This document shows positions 12,628 to 24,984 of a stretch of DNA of 64,000 bases, one piece after another; within the stretch, counting starts at the first letter, position 1, and each line of letters begins with the position of its first letter. The position numbers were made by a program, and so were the translations under genes. The notes under the pieces were generated by a model. That model ran no database searches, was not told where the DNA came from, and saw nothing but the letters and a program-made list of their open reading frames with translations. This DNA comes from Synanceia verrucosa (taxonomy: Eukaryota > Chordata > Actinopteri > Perciformes > Synanceiidae). The stretch covers positions 16,089,240 to 16,153,239 of the forward strand of contig CM056558.1 in assembly GCA_029721515.1 (NCBI GenBank). Direction: 5' to 3'.

Positions 12628-15600
12628 CTTCACATTTCACTCTAAGTTACATACTGTATATTCAACAACAACAACAACAACAACAACAAGTACTGCAAAC
12701 ATTTACATGAAACCGGCTTTGAATAGTGTTTAGAGCTGGAAATAAAGAATAAAGTGCAGGAAACATGTTTTTATTATCATTTTAACACTGATATCAATTC
12801 TAGACATTATAGTTGTGTGCAGAGGCTTAGTTTGTATGTCATGAGCTTCTTTGAAGCTATATATGTGATGAAAGTTATGTTTTTAAAATAAAAGTATTTA
12901 AGCTATTTTATGGAGTATTTTGTTTCTCAGCAAAATAATCATGATTGAAAATATAGGCTTGTTTTAATCAAACCTAAAAGATCAATAAAAACACTCAAAA
13001 TTAGTTGATTTGGCAAAAAAAGCCATCAAAATTATTTAACTTTATACTTGTTACTTATCTCTTGTTTAGTTTCTTCTCCATCTATCTCACTCTCAGGTTG
13101 GTACACTATATTGCCAAAAGTATTCACTCACCCATCCAGATAATCAGAATCAGGTGTTCCTTCCATGGCCACAGGTGTATAAAATCAAGCACCTAGACAT
13201 GCAGACTGCTTTTACAAACATTTGTGAAAGAATGGGTCGCTCTCAGGAGCTCAGTGAATTCCAGTGTGGAACTGTGATAGGATGCCACCTGTGCAACAAA
13301 TCCAGTTGCGAAATTTCCTCGCTCCTAAATATTCTACAGTCAACTGTCACTTGTATTATAAGAAATCGGAAGTGTTTGGGAACGACAGCAACTCAGCCAC
13401 GAAGTGGTAGGCCATGTAAATTGATGGAGCGGGGTCAGCGGATGCTGAGGCGCATAGTGTGAAGAGGTCGCCAACTTTCTGCAGAGTCAATCACTACAGA
13501 CCTCCAAACTTCATGTGGCCTTCAGATTAGCTCAAGAACAGTGCACAGAGAGCTTCATGGAATGAGTTTCCATGGCCGAGCAGCTGCATCCAAGCCATAC
13601 ATCACCAAGTGCAATGCAAAGCGTCGGATGCAGTGGTGTGAAGCACGCCACCACTGGACTCTAGAGCAGTGGAGACGTGTTCTCTGGAGTGATGAATCAC
13701 GCTTCTCCATCTGGCAATCTGATGGATGAGTCTGGGTTTGGCGGTTGCCAGGTGAACGATACTTGTGGGACTGCATTGTGCCAAGTGTAAAGTTTGGTGG
13801 AGGGGGGATTATGGTGTGGGGTTGTTTTTCAGGAGCTGGGCTTGGCCCCTTAATTCCAGTGAAAGGAACTCTGAATGCTTCAGCATACCAAGACGTTTTG
13901 GACAATTCCATGCTCCCAACTTTGTGGGAACAGTTTGGAGCTGGCCCCTTCCTCTTCCAACATGACTGTGCACCAGTGCACAAAGCAAGGTCCATAAAGA
14001 CATGGATGACAGAGTCTGGTGTGGATGAACTTGACTGGCCTGCACAGAGTCCTGACCTCAACCTGATAGAACACCTTTGGGATGAATCAGAGCAGAGACT
14101 GAGAGCCAGACCTTCTCATCCAACATCAGTGTGTGACCTCACAAATACGCTTCTGGAAGAATGGTCAAAAATTCCCATAAACACACTCCTAAACCTTGTG
14201 GACAGCCTTCCCAGAGGAGTTGAAGCTGTTATAGCTGCAAAGGGTGGACCGACTTCATATTGAGCCCTATGGACTAGGAATGGGATGTCACTTCAGTTCA
14301 TATGCGAGTCAAGGCAGGTGAGCGAATATTTTTGGCAATATAGTGTATCACAGGGAGAGATTAGAAATGATCATCGCAATTAATCTAAAATCAACATAAA
14401 AAACATCATCTTGTGTGCTTGAGCATTTATGTCTCCCTTTAAGCGCTGACAGAGAGGTACAGAATGTATTTATATAATGATCAGATAAGATACAACTTTA
14501 TTGACACCACTGCAGGGAAATGGACACAGTCAGAAGCAAAGGTAAAGTGAAAGAGCATTATAGAAAAAATAGAAAAAAAAAGTTAAGAGCAGCAACAGTC
14601 GAACGCATGTATAATCAAAGTGAATAGAAAAAAATAAAGTAAGTGTACAAAAACAGCGTGTCCAAAAGAGCTATTAGTATAAAGTGCATCAATAAACAGA
14701 CACCCCCCGGTTTACTGATTGATAGCACAGTAATTGAGTTGCTACTCTATTTGTATATTTGCTGTTTTGTTGCTTTTGAATTTAACAAGTGAACATGGGA
14801 TTTTCTGCTGATGTTTCACTGGTAGGTGCTCACACTGCTGCACTACACTGAAATTATCTCTCTGTTTGCTGCATGTTTGTTGAGCACAGGCCGACATGAC
14901 TCAGTAAAATATGAAAAAAAAACAACACAGCTCTGGGTTGGTATTCAGAGAGAAGTTGTGGCTTAAGCAGATTTGACACAGACTACAGTAACAACTCACA
15001 CCCATCATCACTGTTGCAATCACACAAACCGACACCTGTGCTAACTCTTCGTAATGCGCAAAGAGCCCAACCCAAGCAGCAACTATCAGTCAGCAGACGG
15101 CCGGTCTGTGCAGACAGGAGACACAGACAGCTGCTTCTTAGGACCTAAAAATACCCCGTTGGAGGAGCACAGACCAGTTCCCAGGTACCAGGGGAATGGC
15201 AAGAATGCCAAGGGTCACCCCAAACCACACACTGACTGACTGTCTGACTACCTGCACAGTGAGCATACAAAACAGAAACTCACTGAACTGTAGACTCCCA
15301 GTGGTCAGGAGGAGAAAAAGTCTTTCTGGGAGGCATCTCGGACAGGTTGACGACACACAGCCTGACAGAAAACACCAAGTGAGCTCAGCCACTGAAGCAT
15401 CACTGCTGGCATTGGCTTCAGCCGTCAGACAGTAACCTGTCCTCAGACAGCATGGACACAGTGATCTTGTCCCATTTCAGATCTGACTGAAAAACATTAA
15501 TTCAGTCAGTCCCAAAGTTTTTACTCCTGTGTGCAGATTAGCTCAATAAAAAAAACTAACTAGCTAACTAGTCAATTAGTCGATGAACAGAATCATTTTC

Positions 15601-18600
15601 AAGTATTTCTGCTTGTGAGCTAGTAAACTGAATATTTTCAGGTTTGGGGTCTCCTTTCAAACAAATATTAAATGTCATATTGAGTCATATCGAGTGTACA
15701 TGCAGCATTTTCAAAAGGTGTAACAGAATTATTTCTTTAAAGTTTGAGTTGAGTTTTTTGTCAATAGGAATTGTGAATATTGTATTGTATATTGTAAATA
15801 TAAACATCTCATTGTATATCACAAACTTTATTAATAAAAAAATCTCAATCTCTGCAAAATACCACAAGCAGTAAGTGAGAGAACTTGTTTGTCCACACAT
15901 CAAAGACTGTTACAGGGCTCAAATGGTTTTGCAAACAGTACTTGGTAATGATGAATCAGTAAAAAGTCTTGTTGAACATTTGAAAACACAAATATGAGCA
16001 GTCGATGAGGTGTGTACTGCAGCAGAATTTTAGCTGTTTAACATATTATATCCACATTTGCAAATGCTATAATATTTACTTATTTACTTATGTACTCCTG
16101 ACAAGAACTCTATTTCCATCATTGTCATAACATGACATAAAAGTAGTTTCTAGTCAATATCGCAGTGCTATTCTATTCCACTGTCAGGATTCCAGTTTTG
16201 ACAGGCCTGAAGCTGCCAGAAATCTTCATCAGAAGTGTTTGTCAGATGGTCAGATAGCTTTGTTCAGAAACTCCCCCCAGCCTCCCTCATACCTTTCCAA
16301 CTTTGGATTGGGGGTCCAAAATTCACACCCACTTCACACCTCTCTCTGTTTTCATTTGTTGCACTATTTCTGTCACTTTTCACATGTATAACGAACTGAA
16401 ACTGTGTGCTGTTATTATCCCCAATTGCAAACGGTATCTATAAACACTTCCAATGTGGTTCACTCACGATATGAACCACATCATTTAGGTAGGGGGGATA
16501 ACTCCTGCCATTCTAAGGAAAATATTTCCAGCTTTGCTGATTACCTCTTCATATGAGGACTGGTGAATCAAGAACTAGGACTGACTGAGAACTAAAACAG
16601 TCAATGCTCACTCAGTGTGTTTGTCCTGCACTGTGTGGACCATGATAACTGCTGACGGTGTCACTGCTGTCACACGATTAACCTATTTTTTTCCCTGAAG
16701 TAAATAAAATAAATGATTTGGTACTTTTATTTATTAACGTTCACTGACTGTTTACCATCTTGACAAAACTTTGAAGGATTGTACTGGAGCAATGAATGTG
16801 TATCATCGGCTGCTGAAATTGTCTTCAGTCCTGAGCTGTTTTATGAAAATAAATTATATATTTGTGGCCTGGTTTTACAGATTTATGTGTTCAGTAGTAA
16901 TAAATAAGCTTGGGGCTGAAAACCACAGACAGGGTGGAGTATTGACAGACAGACAAACCAACTGTTGGTTTAGGTTTAATTGTGGGCCAATGACAAAGCT
17001 GTAGGATACCACCAGTCGTTTCCTTTAACACCAGTTAAAATGTTGTTTATGAATTATAAAAAAAACTAAAAATATGTATTGCCCCAGGTCAAAGACTTGA
17101 TGGAGAACCAATCAGCTTGTATAACATGGCTCTTTGTATGGAAACACTTGCCTCAGACTGACAGGTGCAACAAAAATAAAATTATTAGAGTGTGACCACC
17201 TTGAACCCAGTCCCTCTTCTCTGATACAGAACTACACTAGTTCATGTTGAAGTGTGCATGTTCTTGAGTGAGCAAACAGCTGTGAGAGTTGGTACTTGAA
17301 GATGTTAAGTCATGCCAAACAATGTGATTACATGAGAGCTACACACACACCGACAGTCTTCTTCAAGTGTCTTCAAGTGCCATAATGTATTCCTTGAGCT
17401 GTCAGTGAATGAAAATCCTTCATGCAAACCCCCTCTTCCCTCCCAAAGGGCTTTGGTGATCTCTTTTTCATCAATGAATTTGACCGTTTTGGTCACGCAC
17501 GACGGAGTCCATTACCATGACAATAAGGGGAATGATGGGAGAGGAGAAGAGAGGAATGGCAGGGGGCACATGGGGAGGTGTAAAATCTGTACAGGGACAA
17601 CTTTCTCATGAAGGTTTCTGAGAGCTGTGGGGGATCTCTTGAAATTTGTTAAGGGGGATGGTGAGCAGCAGGAAAATTATCATTTTATCTCAGTAAATCA
17701 CAACGCCAACATTGCTCTGGTAAGTCTGTAAGGAGCCACAGTTTTTTTTTTTCACTCCTCATAGTGCTTATCATTATTTTAGTGGTCATTAAACTCCATG
17801 AGCTTTAAAAATAAAAAGGCATGCTGCTTCAAATCTCCACAAAAATCTCAAAAGTAAAAAAAAATGAATAAAAATGACAGATTTCACAACCCAGCACGCC
17901 CATTCCTAAACACTGAAAAAATGCAAATCCAAGGCCTGGCAAAGATCTTTAGGAAAAAACATATTATCGTGGGTCAATAACTAGGTTCAGCCAAGGGCCA
18001 GTCCTTTCAGCACACTGCTAACAGTGCACACACGTAAGCATGCAGACACACACTATAATATTTTAACATAAACACTGGAATATTTGTATTTTTCTGCAAA
18101 AATTTTACAGTGGAAACTTTGTGCGTCAAGCAATTCATTTCCAGCATTTTGATGATTTTTATAAATCAGTTTATGTCAAGAAAAAATAAACACATCCCAA
18201 GGCTTCCCCATATATTTTAACATTTAATATCTTTATTTTAACAAAATGTGTCATGTCAAGTCCAACAGTGATGTTTTTTTACACCTTGTGTGGATGGTGC
18301 ACACACTCCTCTGTCTCCTTACCTCATCGGTCTGTGTGTGAGTGCGAGTGGAGAAAAATGCATCATTTAAAAAGCAATGCATCAGGAGCAAGCAAACTTG
18401 GCTTTTAAAGTGAATGAGAGAGGACACTGACTGTTTTAACTAATGTTATGCCCCAAAACACACCAACAAATTAGGCAAAATACCCATGCTTGTTACTTTG
18501 CTCCCAGATTATGCACCATGTAACTAGCAAAACCCTAAATGCAAGTGCAGCATGCACTTTGGACCATGTGCTGTCTATCTGAGATGTTCAGAAGTGCAGT

Positions 18601-21600
18601 TTAAATAATGTGACATGCTCCCTGCAATAAGACAAGAGTTTTCAAAGCCTTACTGTAAATATGCAAAATATGCTCAATAAGGAAGCATCCAATTGCTTCT
18701 AAAATATCCACCAAAATCATATTCTGAATGCATGAATGTCAAGTGAAAATAAAAAAAAAACCAAGTAAACCAACCAAAAAAAAAAATAACAATTAAAAAA
18801 AAACCCTATAAGTGGTGCTGTGATTACAATAAGAGCAGATTGTATTAAAAGGCTTCACATGATACACAAGCATATCAAAATCAATTAAGCAAAAACCCTG
18901 AGAGGATTAAGGCTGGATATGCAAGAAAACCTGCACGATGATTAGGAGAAAACACTTGTTAATTTAATTTGATTGTTTTTATTGTGTCAAAAACTAAAAT
19001 CATCCATCATCAGGCCTCATCACTGCCGTATTCCGATGATGATACATTGTGGTCTGAGTATTACAACAAGTAATTTATCTAAATCCTCTTCCACTGGCAG
19101 TGGTGGGAAGTATTTAAGTGCATTTTGAAATAAGCCATTTATAGTAAATACAGTTTTGAGGTATTGTGAGTGTTTCCATTCTGTGCTTTTCACAAGGACT
19201 GTCAAAGTCAACGCATTAACTCGATTAACTGGTATTTTGTGTAACGGTAACTCTACTTGGACAAACTGCTCGAAATGGAAGCAGAACTCAAAATCAAGGA
19301 AACTGTGATAACTAACGATTAATGCTGTGGTATTGCCACTTTCACTTAAGTAAAAGATCAGAGTACTTGTTCTATCACTTCCCATTCCCAGTGGGAAAAG
19401 CTGCTCCTTCTAGACTTCTGTTTTTTACTTTTATAAGCGTGTAGGAAAGTGAAGTGCTTGGCTCAAGCTTTATAACACAGTGTTTCATTCTCTGGCGATG
19501 TCTAGAGTGGTGCCTTTAGTCCTGGTTATTTGTCACGTCTACCCCAACTGTCGATCTGAGACTGGATCCAGTGTCTGAGGACATTCCTGCTCTGTAACAT
19601 GGCCCTTCAGTCACATGAACAAAAGAGAAAAGACAAAGCTGGAATTATGCTTGTCCAGGCTGCACATACAAGTATAAAAAAAGGCTAATTTGCCAGTACA
19701 CGACGACTCCCGTGTCCATTACGGTCACTAATAATATCTGCATATGCAAAGGTTCACACAGACATAACACTGTCAGCTAATCACCCAGAGAGGTACTGCT
19801 GCTTATTAGCAACTATCAGACTGTCATATAGATATAAAGTAGCATCTGTCTGTAACTAGCATGAAGTATGAAAGGCCACATTCACAGCACAGCCAGATAA
19901 CTGCTGTATCTAATTTGTATAAGATGACTGCTCTAGCAGTTCAGATAAAACTGCAAATCAGACATTTACTTCTTAATCCTGCATAAGTTTAGCACAGTTT
20001 TGAGGGTGAACTTTGTGTTTTGCACTCAGAGTCAGCTTCAACAACAAGTATTTATCCTGAACCCCAAATAATATACTTTTCCCCTTCTGTCAGAGTCATT
20101 CTACAAAATATTACCCTGGTGTTTGCTTATAAATATATTCAGGAACACAATTTGTTGAGAAAGTGATCTGAAACTGAAGTAAAATAGAATAATGTAATAA
20201 TTACTGTGATTATTCAGCCATATCCCTTTGCACCTAAAAGTATTTCAGTTTAATTCTACTGGTTTTAACTGGGTGAACAAGTTTGCATCAAGCTTAAATT
20301 GTCACAGGTAAATAACATTAAAATTACTACAGAAATTTTGAAAAGCTGCAAAACACAGATTGCATATAAGATGCACAATGTAGCTGCAGCTGCCAAAAGT
20401 GGACCTGAAAACATTCCAGCATCAGACATTGTATCACCGAACTGCCCAGTCAGCCGACTGACCAGTCTGTCAGTGTTGCTGTGAGTTCTGCTGACTCATA
20501 GAAAGTTTTTCTGCTGACTGGGCAGGTCAACCAGACCAAACCATCAGACACCAAAAGGTGTCAATAACATCAGGAGCAGGTAGCAGCTACTGTAGCAGCG
20601 GCATGTCATCACTGGTGGCTCAAGACTTACTAGCTGTGTGGGTGGATTTAAGATATTCACCTCTGCTGGTATGAGATGCTTTTATTTTTATCATGACATA
20701 CGTAATTTCAAATGATGATCATTTAACACATTTAACACTGATATATAATCATGATATAGTTTATTCCATAAAAAACTGATATGATAAATGGTTTATTTTG
20801 TATTGGTTGACTAAGTCTGTTTTTGGCTCATCCAGTGATCAAAGTTAATCATGACCACATGTAGTAAAACTGATGGATGGATCTGATCCTTTTCACACAT
20901 TGGAACATGAGCACAACTCTTCCATTGATTTCTATCTTGGCTCTAAATGTAACTTGAAAATATCCGCGAGGAAAGACTGAGAATAAACTAAAAGAGTGAA
21001 TGTAGACTACAGAAGAGGAGGGAGGAGAGATAAAATTGGAAAAGAGGCAGAGGCAAGATAGAGAGTGAAAGAGACATGGGAAGGAGTTTTTCAAAAAAGT
21101 TCAAAGAAGTTTCAAAAAAACGTAGAGCCCTCTGCGTCACCGGAGATTTTTTTTTTTCAACTGTCCGTCAATCCGTCAAGGGAAGACGGGGACGGCAAGG
21201 GCTGTGACAGGTCGCCTCTGCAGCAGCGCGGAGAAGACAGGAACTATCCCTGTGAAACGCAAGTCAAATAAATTAACTTGCTCAAAAAATCCATTTAATT
21301 CATTTCGTAATTATGGCTGGGGTATATTTCCACAGAGCATACTGAGAGGTGTTGGTTTGCGTTAGCTATTATCCGAGAAGAACATCTGTTATTTTCTCTC
21401 TTTAAAGGAGAACTGCGAGGGCTCGAGGGATCTCCGTATCTATGGAGTAGGATAACGTACTACGCAGTCAGAGAAGAATATTCCAGCTTTTACTGTTCTT
21501 CACCCGAAGAGAAACAACCCCATGACTCAAAGTGATGGGAGGGCAACAACACTGGCGTCATTAAACTGTGAAGTAGGCCATAATAAAAACCCACTGGGGC

Positions 21601-24537
21601 GTTGTTTGTTTGTGTTTCTAATATGAACACAGCACACACTGTCATATCTGCAGGCAAAGAAGGAGCTGTTTCTCAGAAATGAAGATAGAAACAATACTGT
21701 ATACTGTACAATCTCAGAAATGAAGAGTTTGCTTATCTTCACTGCTATTCTTTGAAACAGTCCTTTAAATCTCCTTGGATACCATGCATACTCACAACAA
21801 GGACTTTCTATTGTCTATTCACCACTGCAGAGAGAGAATACAGTGTGTACTGAGAGGATAGATGGGAATATTATTAAAGAGCCTTCTACAGGTCACCTTA
21901 AAAATGGATTTATTTTTCAGTCCCGTGGCATTAATTTCCACCTACTAAAATCCCACCAGAATGAGGCTGCAGTGTAGCGGTCCAGGTACAAATGATGTTC
22001 ACTTTCTTCCCTTATTTAAAGCAACATGATTCTCAAAAGAATCCCATGGATCAATGAGCTTCATACAGTATTCATTGTGATCACAGTGGTATCCCAATTC
22101 CAAGCAACACATTAATTCTAAGCAGATTTTGTGTATGCAGTGTCTTAATAAAGTGAAGTCAAAACAGTCACAATGTAGGAAAATATATATATAGGCTCCC
22201 TGCGTCTGTGTGGGTTCTCTCCAGGTACTCCGGCTTCCTCCCACCATCAGAAACATGCATGGGGATTAGGTTAATTGGCTAATTTAAATTGTCCATAGGT
22301 GTGAATGTGAGTGGTTGTCTGTCTCTATGTGTCCTGTGATGAACTGGAGACTTATCTAAGGTGTACCCTGCCTTTCACCCTAAGACAGCTGGGATAGGCT
22401 CCAGCCCCCCTGTGACCCTGTCTGCTTGATAAAAAAGGCACAATAAAACTAAAATCAACAGTATTACAGTATGCAGTAGCCTGATACATGTGTGAGGTTG
22501 CTAGAAACATTTTAGCCGTGGGCCTCTATTGACTTATTTCTGTTTGCTTTGTTAATGCTCTATGTTCTCTTGTCTGTAATGAAAGGACCAACAGGATCAG
22601 TGCAAATAACGAGAAGCAGGGATCATGTGACTTACCATCTTGTTTCTATCTATCTATCTATCTTTCGACTGCCTCCATTCTGAAATCCGCCAACTAAACT
22701 CTGACTGCTTCCTCTGGTTGGAAAAACATTACACTAGATTTATTTGAACAATATAAATTTTGTTTGTCTATATTTCCATCCAATCATATTTCCCCACAGT
22801 AAACTTTGGAGCCCATGAGAGCCAGAAGTCCTGGGTATTTGCCCACTTTATTGGTTGGTTATCCCTTTTTGATTAGAACTAGTTTAAGGAATAGAGATAA
22901 AATATCAGCCTGTCAAAAGCCATTTTCCTCGATCATGTATAAAATAAAGTAAATGAAATTCTGATGTGTTGCATAAAATATTCCTGAATATGAGAAATCT
23001 AAATTCCACGAACAACTAAGCAGCATCAATCCTTTAACAAAGTCTATTCCTAAGACTTAACGGAGCCCTAAATTACTAAGAATGTACGTAATTATAGCTG
23101 ATGGTCCGCCTGTGGGCTGTGACTGCAGCTCTTATGCAGTTAATGGGAAAGGACAGCCTGCTGTGTATGAGGAGGCTTTGTGAGCTGCTGTGAAAGTTCT
23201 TCAGCCAAACAAGACCAAGGCTCTGCATGTGTGTGACTTGTTCCCAAGTGTCTGTTGTCCAATTAACTAAAGGGGTTGATTTGTATTACACTGCTATTTG
23301 TATCTGAAGGCAGGTTGGGTGGGAAACATGAATATGTTAACACATGCAGGCAAATAAATAACAAATCAATCTTCTCTGTGATACAGAAGCAGCTCAGCAG
23401 TTCAGTCCTGCCTGGCTGAAATTCTGCTACATGTGTCTATTTCTGCTCCTTACCCCCTTCTGCCTGTTTGCTCTCATTTTCTTGCTTTTCCACTTGCCTG
23501 CAGATCTGCTTGTCTTCTACTCTGCCCACAGCACAAAGACTACCATATCACACACACATCACAAATGGATGATAATGGGGCTAAAAAAAAATAAAAACAA
23601 ATAATATAGGCTACACTGACAACTACAATTAGCTCACACTACTAGTATGCATATGCATATCCACACAAGAGTTTTTGAGTACCATTGTCTTTTTTAAAAA
23701 ACAGTTTTTAAGACGCTGGATGCAAATATTGATGGATGGACAGAGGGAGGCATCCACTCTTCCACATCTTTGCCTTGAGGTGCAAAACATGGATAAAGGA
23801 TCAATGAGGGCAAAAAACATTTTAGAACCTTGAATTTTCTAAAACCCTCTCAGTGAAATGTGCTCATTTCCACCTGCCACAGTCTCATTTCTGTGTCTGA
23901 CTTTTATTTCAATTGCTTAAATATTACTGAGGATTTTTCTAAGTGTATTGAGGCAAGGTAGAAGAAGTAGGGCACACCTGAAATAGAAGTGCCAGGTGTG
24001 TACAGACGGAACAGAGAGGAGAAAGGGAGGAAGGAGAATAAAATGGAGGAGACATGGAGCCCTGGTAACAGCTGACAAAATCACTTTGGGGATGAGAGTG
24101 ACATTGAGGGGGATGCAAAAGAGATCCCCCTTCCTGCTAACGAGGCTATTAATTACTGCACAAACAAAGCCAAATAATGCCACAATAGTGTGTTAAAAGC
24201 ATTTGCTTCAGAAAATAGCATTGAATGGATTAATAGCAGACTTATCAGAGTTATATTGCTCTTCATGTAGCAGAAAACATATTCAGATTGCTGAATATAA
24301 AAATCAAGCTCTATAATTTGCAAGTGAGCGGAGGAGGGAGACTTCCTGTGGGTACCTGACGAGCAGCGGGGCTGAGAATATAAATGAAAAGCTCAGTGAC
24401 TCATGGTTGCGATTCAGCTATTAGCAGGTGGGTATGTGCAAGACTGATCTATACTGACCATAGATGTGTCTCCATTATTATATTGACTCAGGTGTTATCC
24501 AGACACTTACCCAGAAGTTGTTCTTAAAGGAGGCCAT
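395..24537 (-). CDS. fcho1: FCHO1 (F-BAR endocytic nucleator), 5' 14 coding exons, incomplete at C-terminus
   Basis: FCHO proteins bind PI(4,5)P2 membranes through an F-BAR dimer, then recruit and open AP2 to start clathrin-coated pits. Coding exons, minus strand, 5' to 3': 24537-24511, 12435-12344, 9993-9919, 9104-8963, 8770-8618, 7647-7543, 5943-5845, 5526-5430, 5182-5065, 4936-4912, 3644-3584, 1517-1327, 667-643, 451-395. They total 1267 nt (422 codons plus one base) and every phase matches. The start codon gives MASFKNNFW, joined to GEKNAGFDVLYHNMKHG, as in FCHO proteins. FCHO1 is preferred over FCHO2 because FRVSSDKLALCHLEL and KAFRIPGLSKRDKEP resemble remembered human FCHO1 more closely. 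The last exon ends in phase 1 with a good donor, so the rest of the linker and the C-terminal mu-homology domain lie left of position 395. All introns are GT-AG except the one at 1518-3583. Confidence 0.95.
1518..3583 (-). other. fcho1: U12-type AT-AC intron in fcho1
   Basis: This 2066-bp intron starts ATATCCTTTT on the minus strand (3583 downward), the canonical minor-spliceosome AT-AC donor. It ends in AC at 1519-1518. A TCCTTGAC element (about 1536-1543) matches the U12 branch-point consensus, and its adenosine is 19 nt from the intron end. With these sites the frame joins cleanly in phase 1 (Asn-Gly-Cys-Ser-Glu-Glu). No GT donor near 3584 keeps the frame. The nearby AG acceptor beside the GAGAAGG run would be out of phase. 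Confidence 0.85.
5031..5046. repeat. (GT)8 microsatellite
   Basis: A pure GT tract just beyond the donor side of the fcho1 exon at 5065. Confidence 0.9.
5955..5979. repeat. (CA)12 microsatellite at an fcho1 acceptor
   Basis: On the gene strand this is a TG tract ending about 12 nt before the acceptor of the exon at 5943. Confidence 0.9.
8020..8060. repeat. TTA/ATT trinucleotide tract
   Basis: Interrupted TTA repeats with ACTACT and CATTAT variants inside an fcho1 intron. Confidence 0.85.
8779..8806. repeat. CA-rich microsatellite at an fcho1 acceptor
   Basis: Interrupted CACACAGACACACA tract, TG on the gene strand, ending about 10 nt before the acceptor of the exon at 8770. Confidence 0.85.
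9366..9795 (+). repeat. MITE-like teleost repeat, copy 1 (3' end missing)
   Basis: It starts TTAAAGGTACAGTGTGTAGG and later carries GACTCTGTGAAGAGGACCTGCTC. Both blocks are shared with the copy at 63.4-63.67 kb. It lies in the fcho1 intron between 9104 and 9919. The far terminus was not found. Confidence 0.6.
10852..10872. repeat. (CA)10 microsatellite
   Basis: Pure CA tract preceded by an A-run, in an fcho1 intron. Confidence 0.9.
12597..12625. repeat. (GA)14 microsatellite
   Basis: Pure GA tract in fcho1 intron 2, about 160 bp from the exon ending at 12435. Confidence 0.9.
12663..12690. repeat. (CAA)9 microsatellite
   Basis: Pure CAA tract close to the GA tract at 12.6 kb. Confidence 0.9.
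13104..14345 (+). mobile_element. Tc1/mariner DNA transposon, 1242 bp, inactive
   Basis: Imperfect terminal inverted repeats of about 28 bp begin CACTATATTGCCAAAAGTAT at 13104 and are mirrored at 14318-14345; two mismatches are seen. Both ends are flanked by the TA dinucleotide (13102-13103, 14346-14347), the target-site duplication of this superfamily. The interior is one transposase frame on the plus strand. The element sits in fcho1 intron 2 in antisense orientation to the gene. Intact ends and length show a full-length insertion that later decayed by point mutation. Confidence 0.95.
13232..14263 (+). pseudogene. Tc1 transposase pseudogene with two in-frame stops
   Basis: One reading frame spans 343 codons from ATG at 13232 (MGRSQELSEFQ) to TGA at 14261-14263, the usual size for a Tc1 transposase. 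It is interrupted by TGA at 13460-13462 and TGA at 13727-13729, with no frameshift. An N-terminal helix-turn-helix region with a GRPCK basic motif is followed by the catalytic triad: Asp in LWSDESRF, Asp in FQHDCAPVHKA, and Glu in DLNLIEHLW. A glycine-rich GGGGIMVWGCFSG box lies between. The protein would cut and paste the element if intact; here it cannot be made full length. Confidence 0.93.
14485..14700. repeat. Dispersed teleost repeat fragment
   Basis: AGATAAGATACAACTTTATTG followed by A-rich short-word sequence (ATAGAAAAAA, AATAAAGTAAGTGTACAAAA) resembles the end of a widespread fish interspersed element. A shorter relative (AAGATAAGATAATCCTTTA) is at 30592-30612. The family is not named. 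Confidence 0.4.
19090..19390. repeat. Interspersed repeat remnant
   Basis: GCAGTGGTGGGAAGTATTTA at one end and AAGTAAAAGATCAGAGTACTTGT near the other resemble a frequent fish repeat built of AAGTA/GTACTT words. A similar fragment is at 46085-46180 (TGTACTTCAATACATTTCAG). Diverged and unassigned. Confidence 0.4.
22205..22445 (+). repeat. Dispersed repeat with AGCTGGGATAGGCTCCAGCC core
   Basis: The stretch carries GGTACTCCGGCTTCCTCCCA, GGTTAATTGGCTAATTTAAA, GTGTGAATGTGAGTGGTTGT and AGCTGGGATAGGCTCCAGCC in the order seen in very many fish loci. It is probably the tail of a non-LTR retroelement-derived family. Confidence 0.6.
22646..22663. repeat. (CTAT)n microsatellite
   Basis: Four to five CTAT units in fcho1 intron 2. 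Confidence 0.8.
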
Positions 24538-24561
24538 CTTCGCTCGGAGGTTCACAGCAAT
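24511..24561 (-). other. fcho1: fcho1 exon 2, carrying the start codon
   Basis: A 51-nt exon follows a TTATAG acceptor and ends at a GTAAGTG donor. It holds 24 nt of 5' UTR and nine codons, MASFKNNFW. The terminal Trp codon joins in phase 0 to GEKN in the exon ending at 12435, recreating the F-W-G-E-K-N start of FCHO F-BAR domains. The ATG is the only one in the exon. The next intron is about 12 kb, so this exon is easily missed by prediction. Confidence 0.9.
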
Positions 24562-24984
24562 CTATAAATGAGGTGAAGGAAAAAAGAAATATTAGAGAAG
24601 AAGGTGACGTAACCTCCATTTTCACCACATCACAGTGCTTCAGAGCGATTCCTCTTGGGGTCCTTGTAACAATCTGTAAAATGTTTGTGCTCAGCCTTTC
24701 CTATGCCCACTGACATTTAACTGCAGCATTCAAGTCATTTTTAGTCCTGACTTTATAAAAACTCTCCAAACACCTTCAGCGCAGGGAGGAAGGGAGGTCC
24801 TGGGGGAGGACAGAGGAGAAATGACTTCAAAGGATAAACTCACAGCAAGGGGGAGTAGTGACAGGAGAGATGGGGAAGAGAGTGAGGGAATACAGGGGAG
24901 AAGATAAATCGATGGAGGGAATGAGGCGGAGGTACCCGTCGAGGAGATGCACAGCTTGAGAAACTGGAGACTGCAGCGCTTGGC

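Larger units (their letters stand above)
12436..24510 (-). other. fcho1: fcho1 intron 2 (12 kb)
   Basis: No conserved exon was recognised here. It holds GA and CAA microsatellites (12.6 kb), the Tc1 element (13.1-14.3 kb), two short dispersed-repeat copies (14.5 kb and 22.2 kb), and a remnant of an interspersed repeat near 19.1-19.4 kb. A small CpG-richer patch lies at 21.15-21.26 kb. Open reading frames in this interval are short, lack domain matches and do not link to splice sites in phase. Confidence 0.7.

Noticed and set aside
13555..14061. 168-codon minus-strand reading frame
   Set aside because: It is the antisense shadow of the Tc1 transposase.
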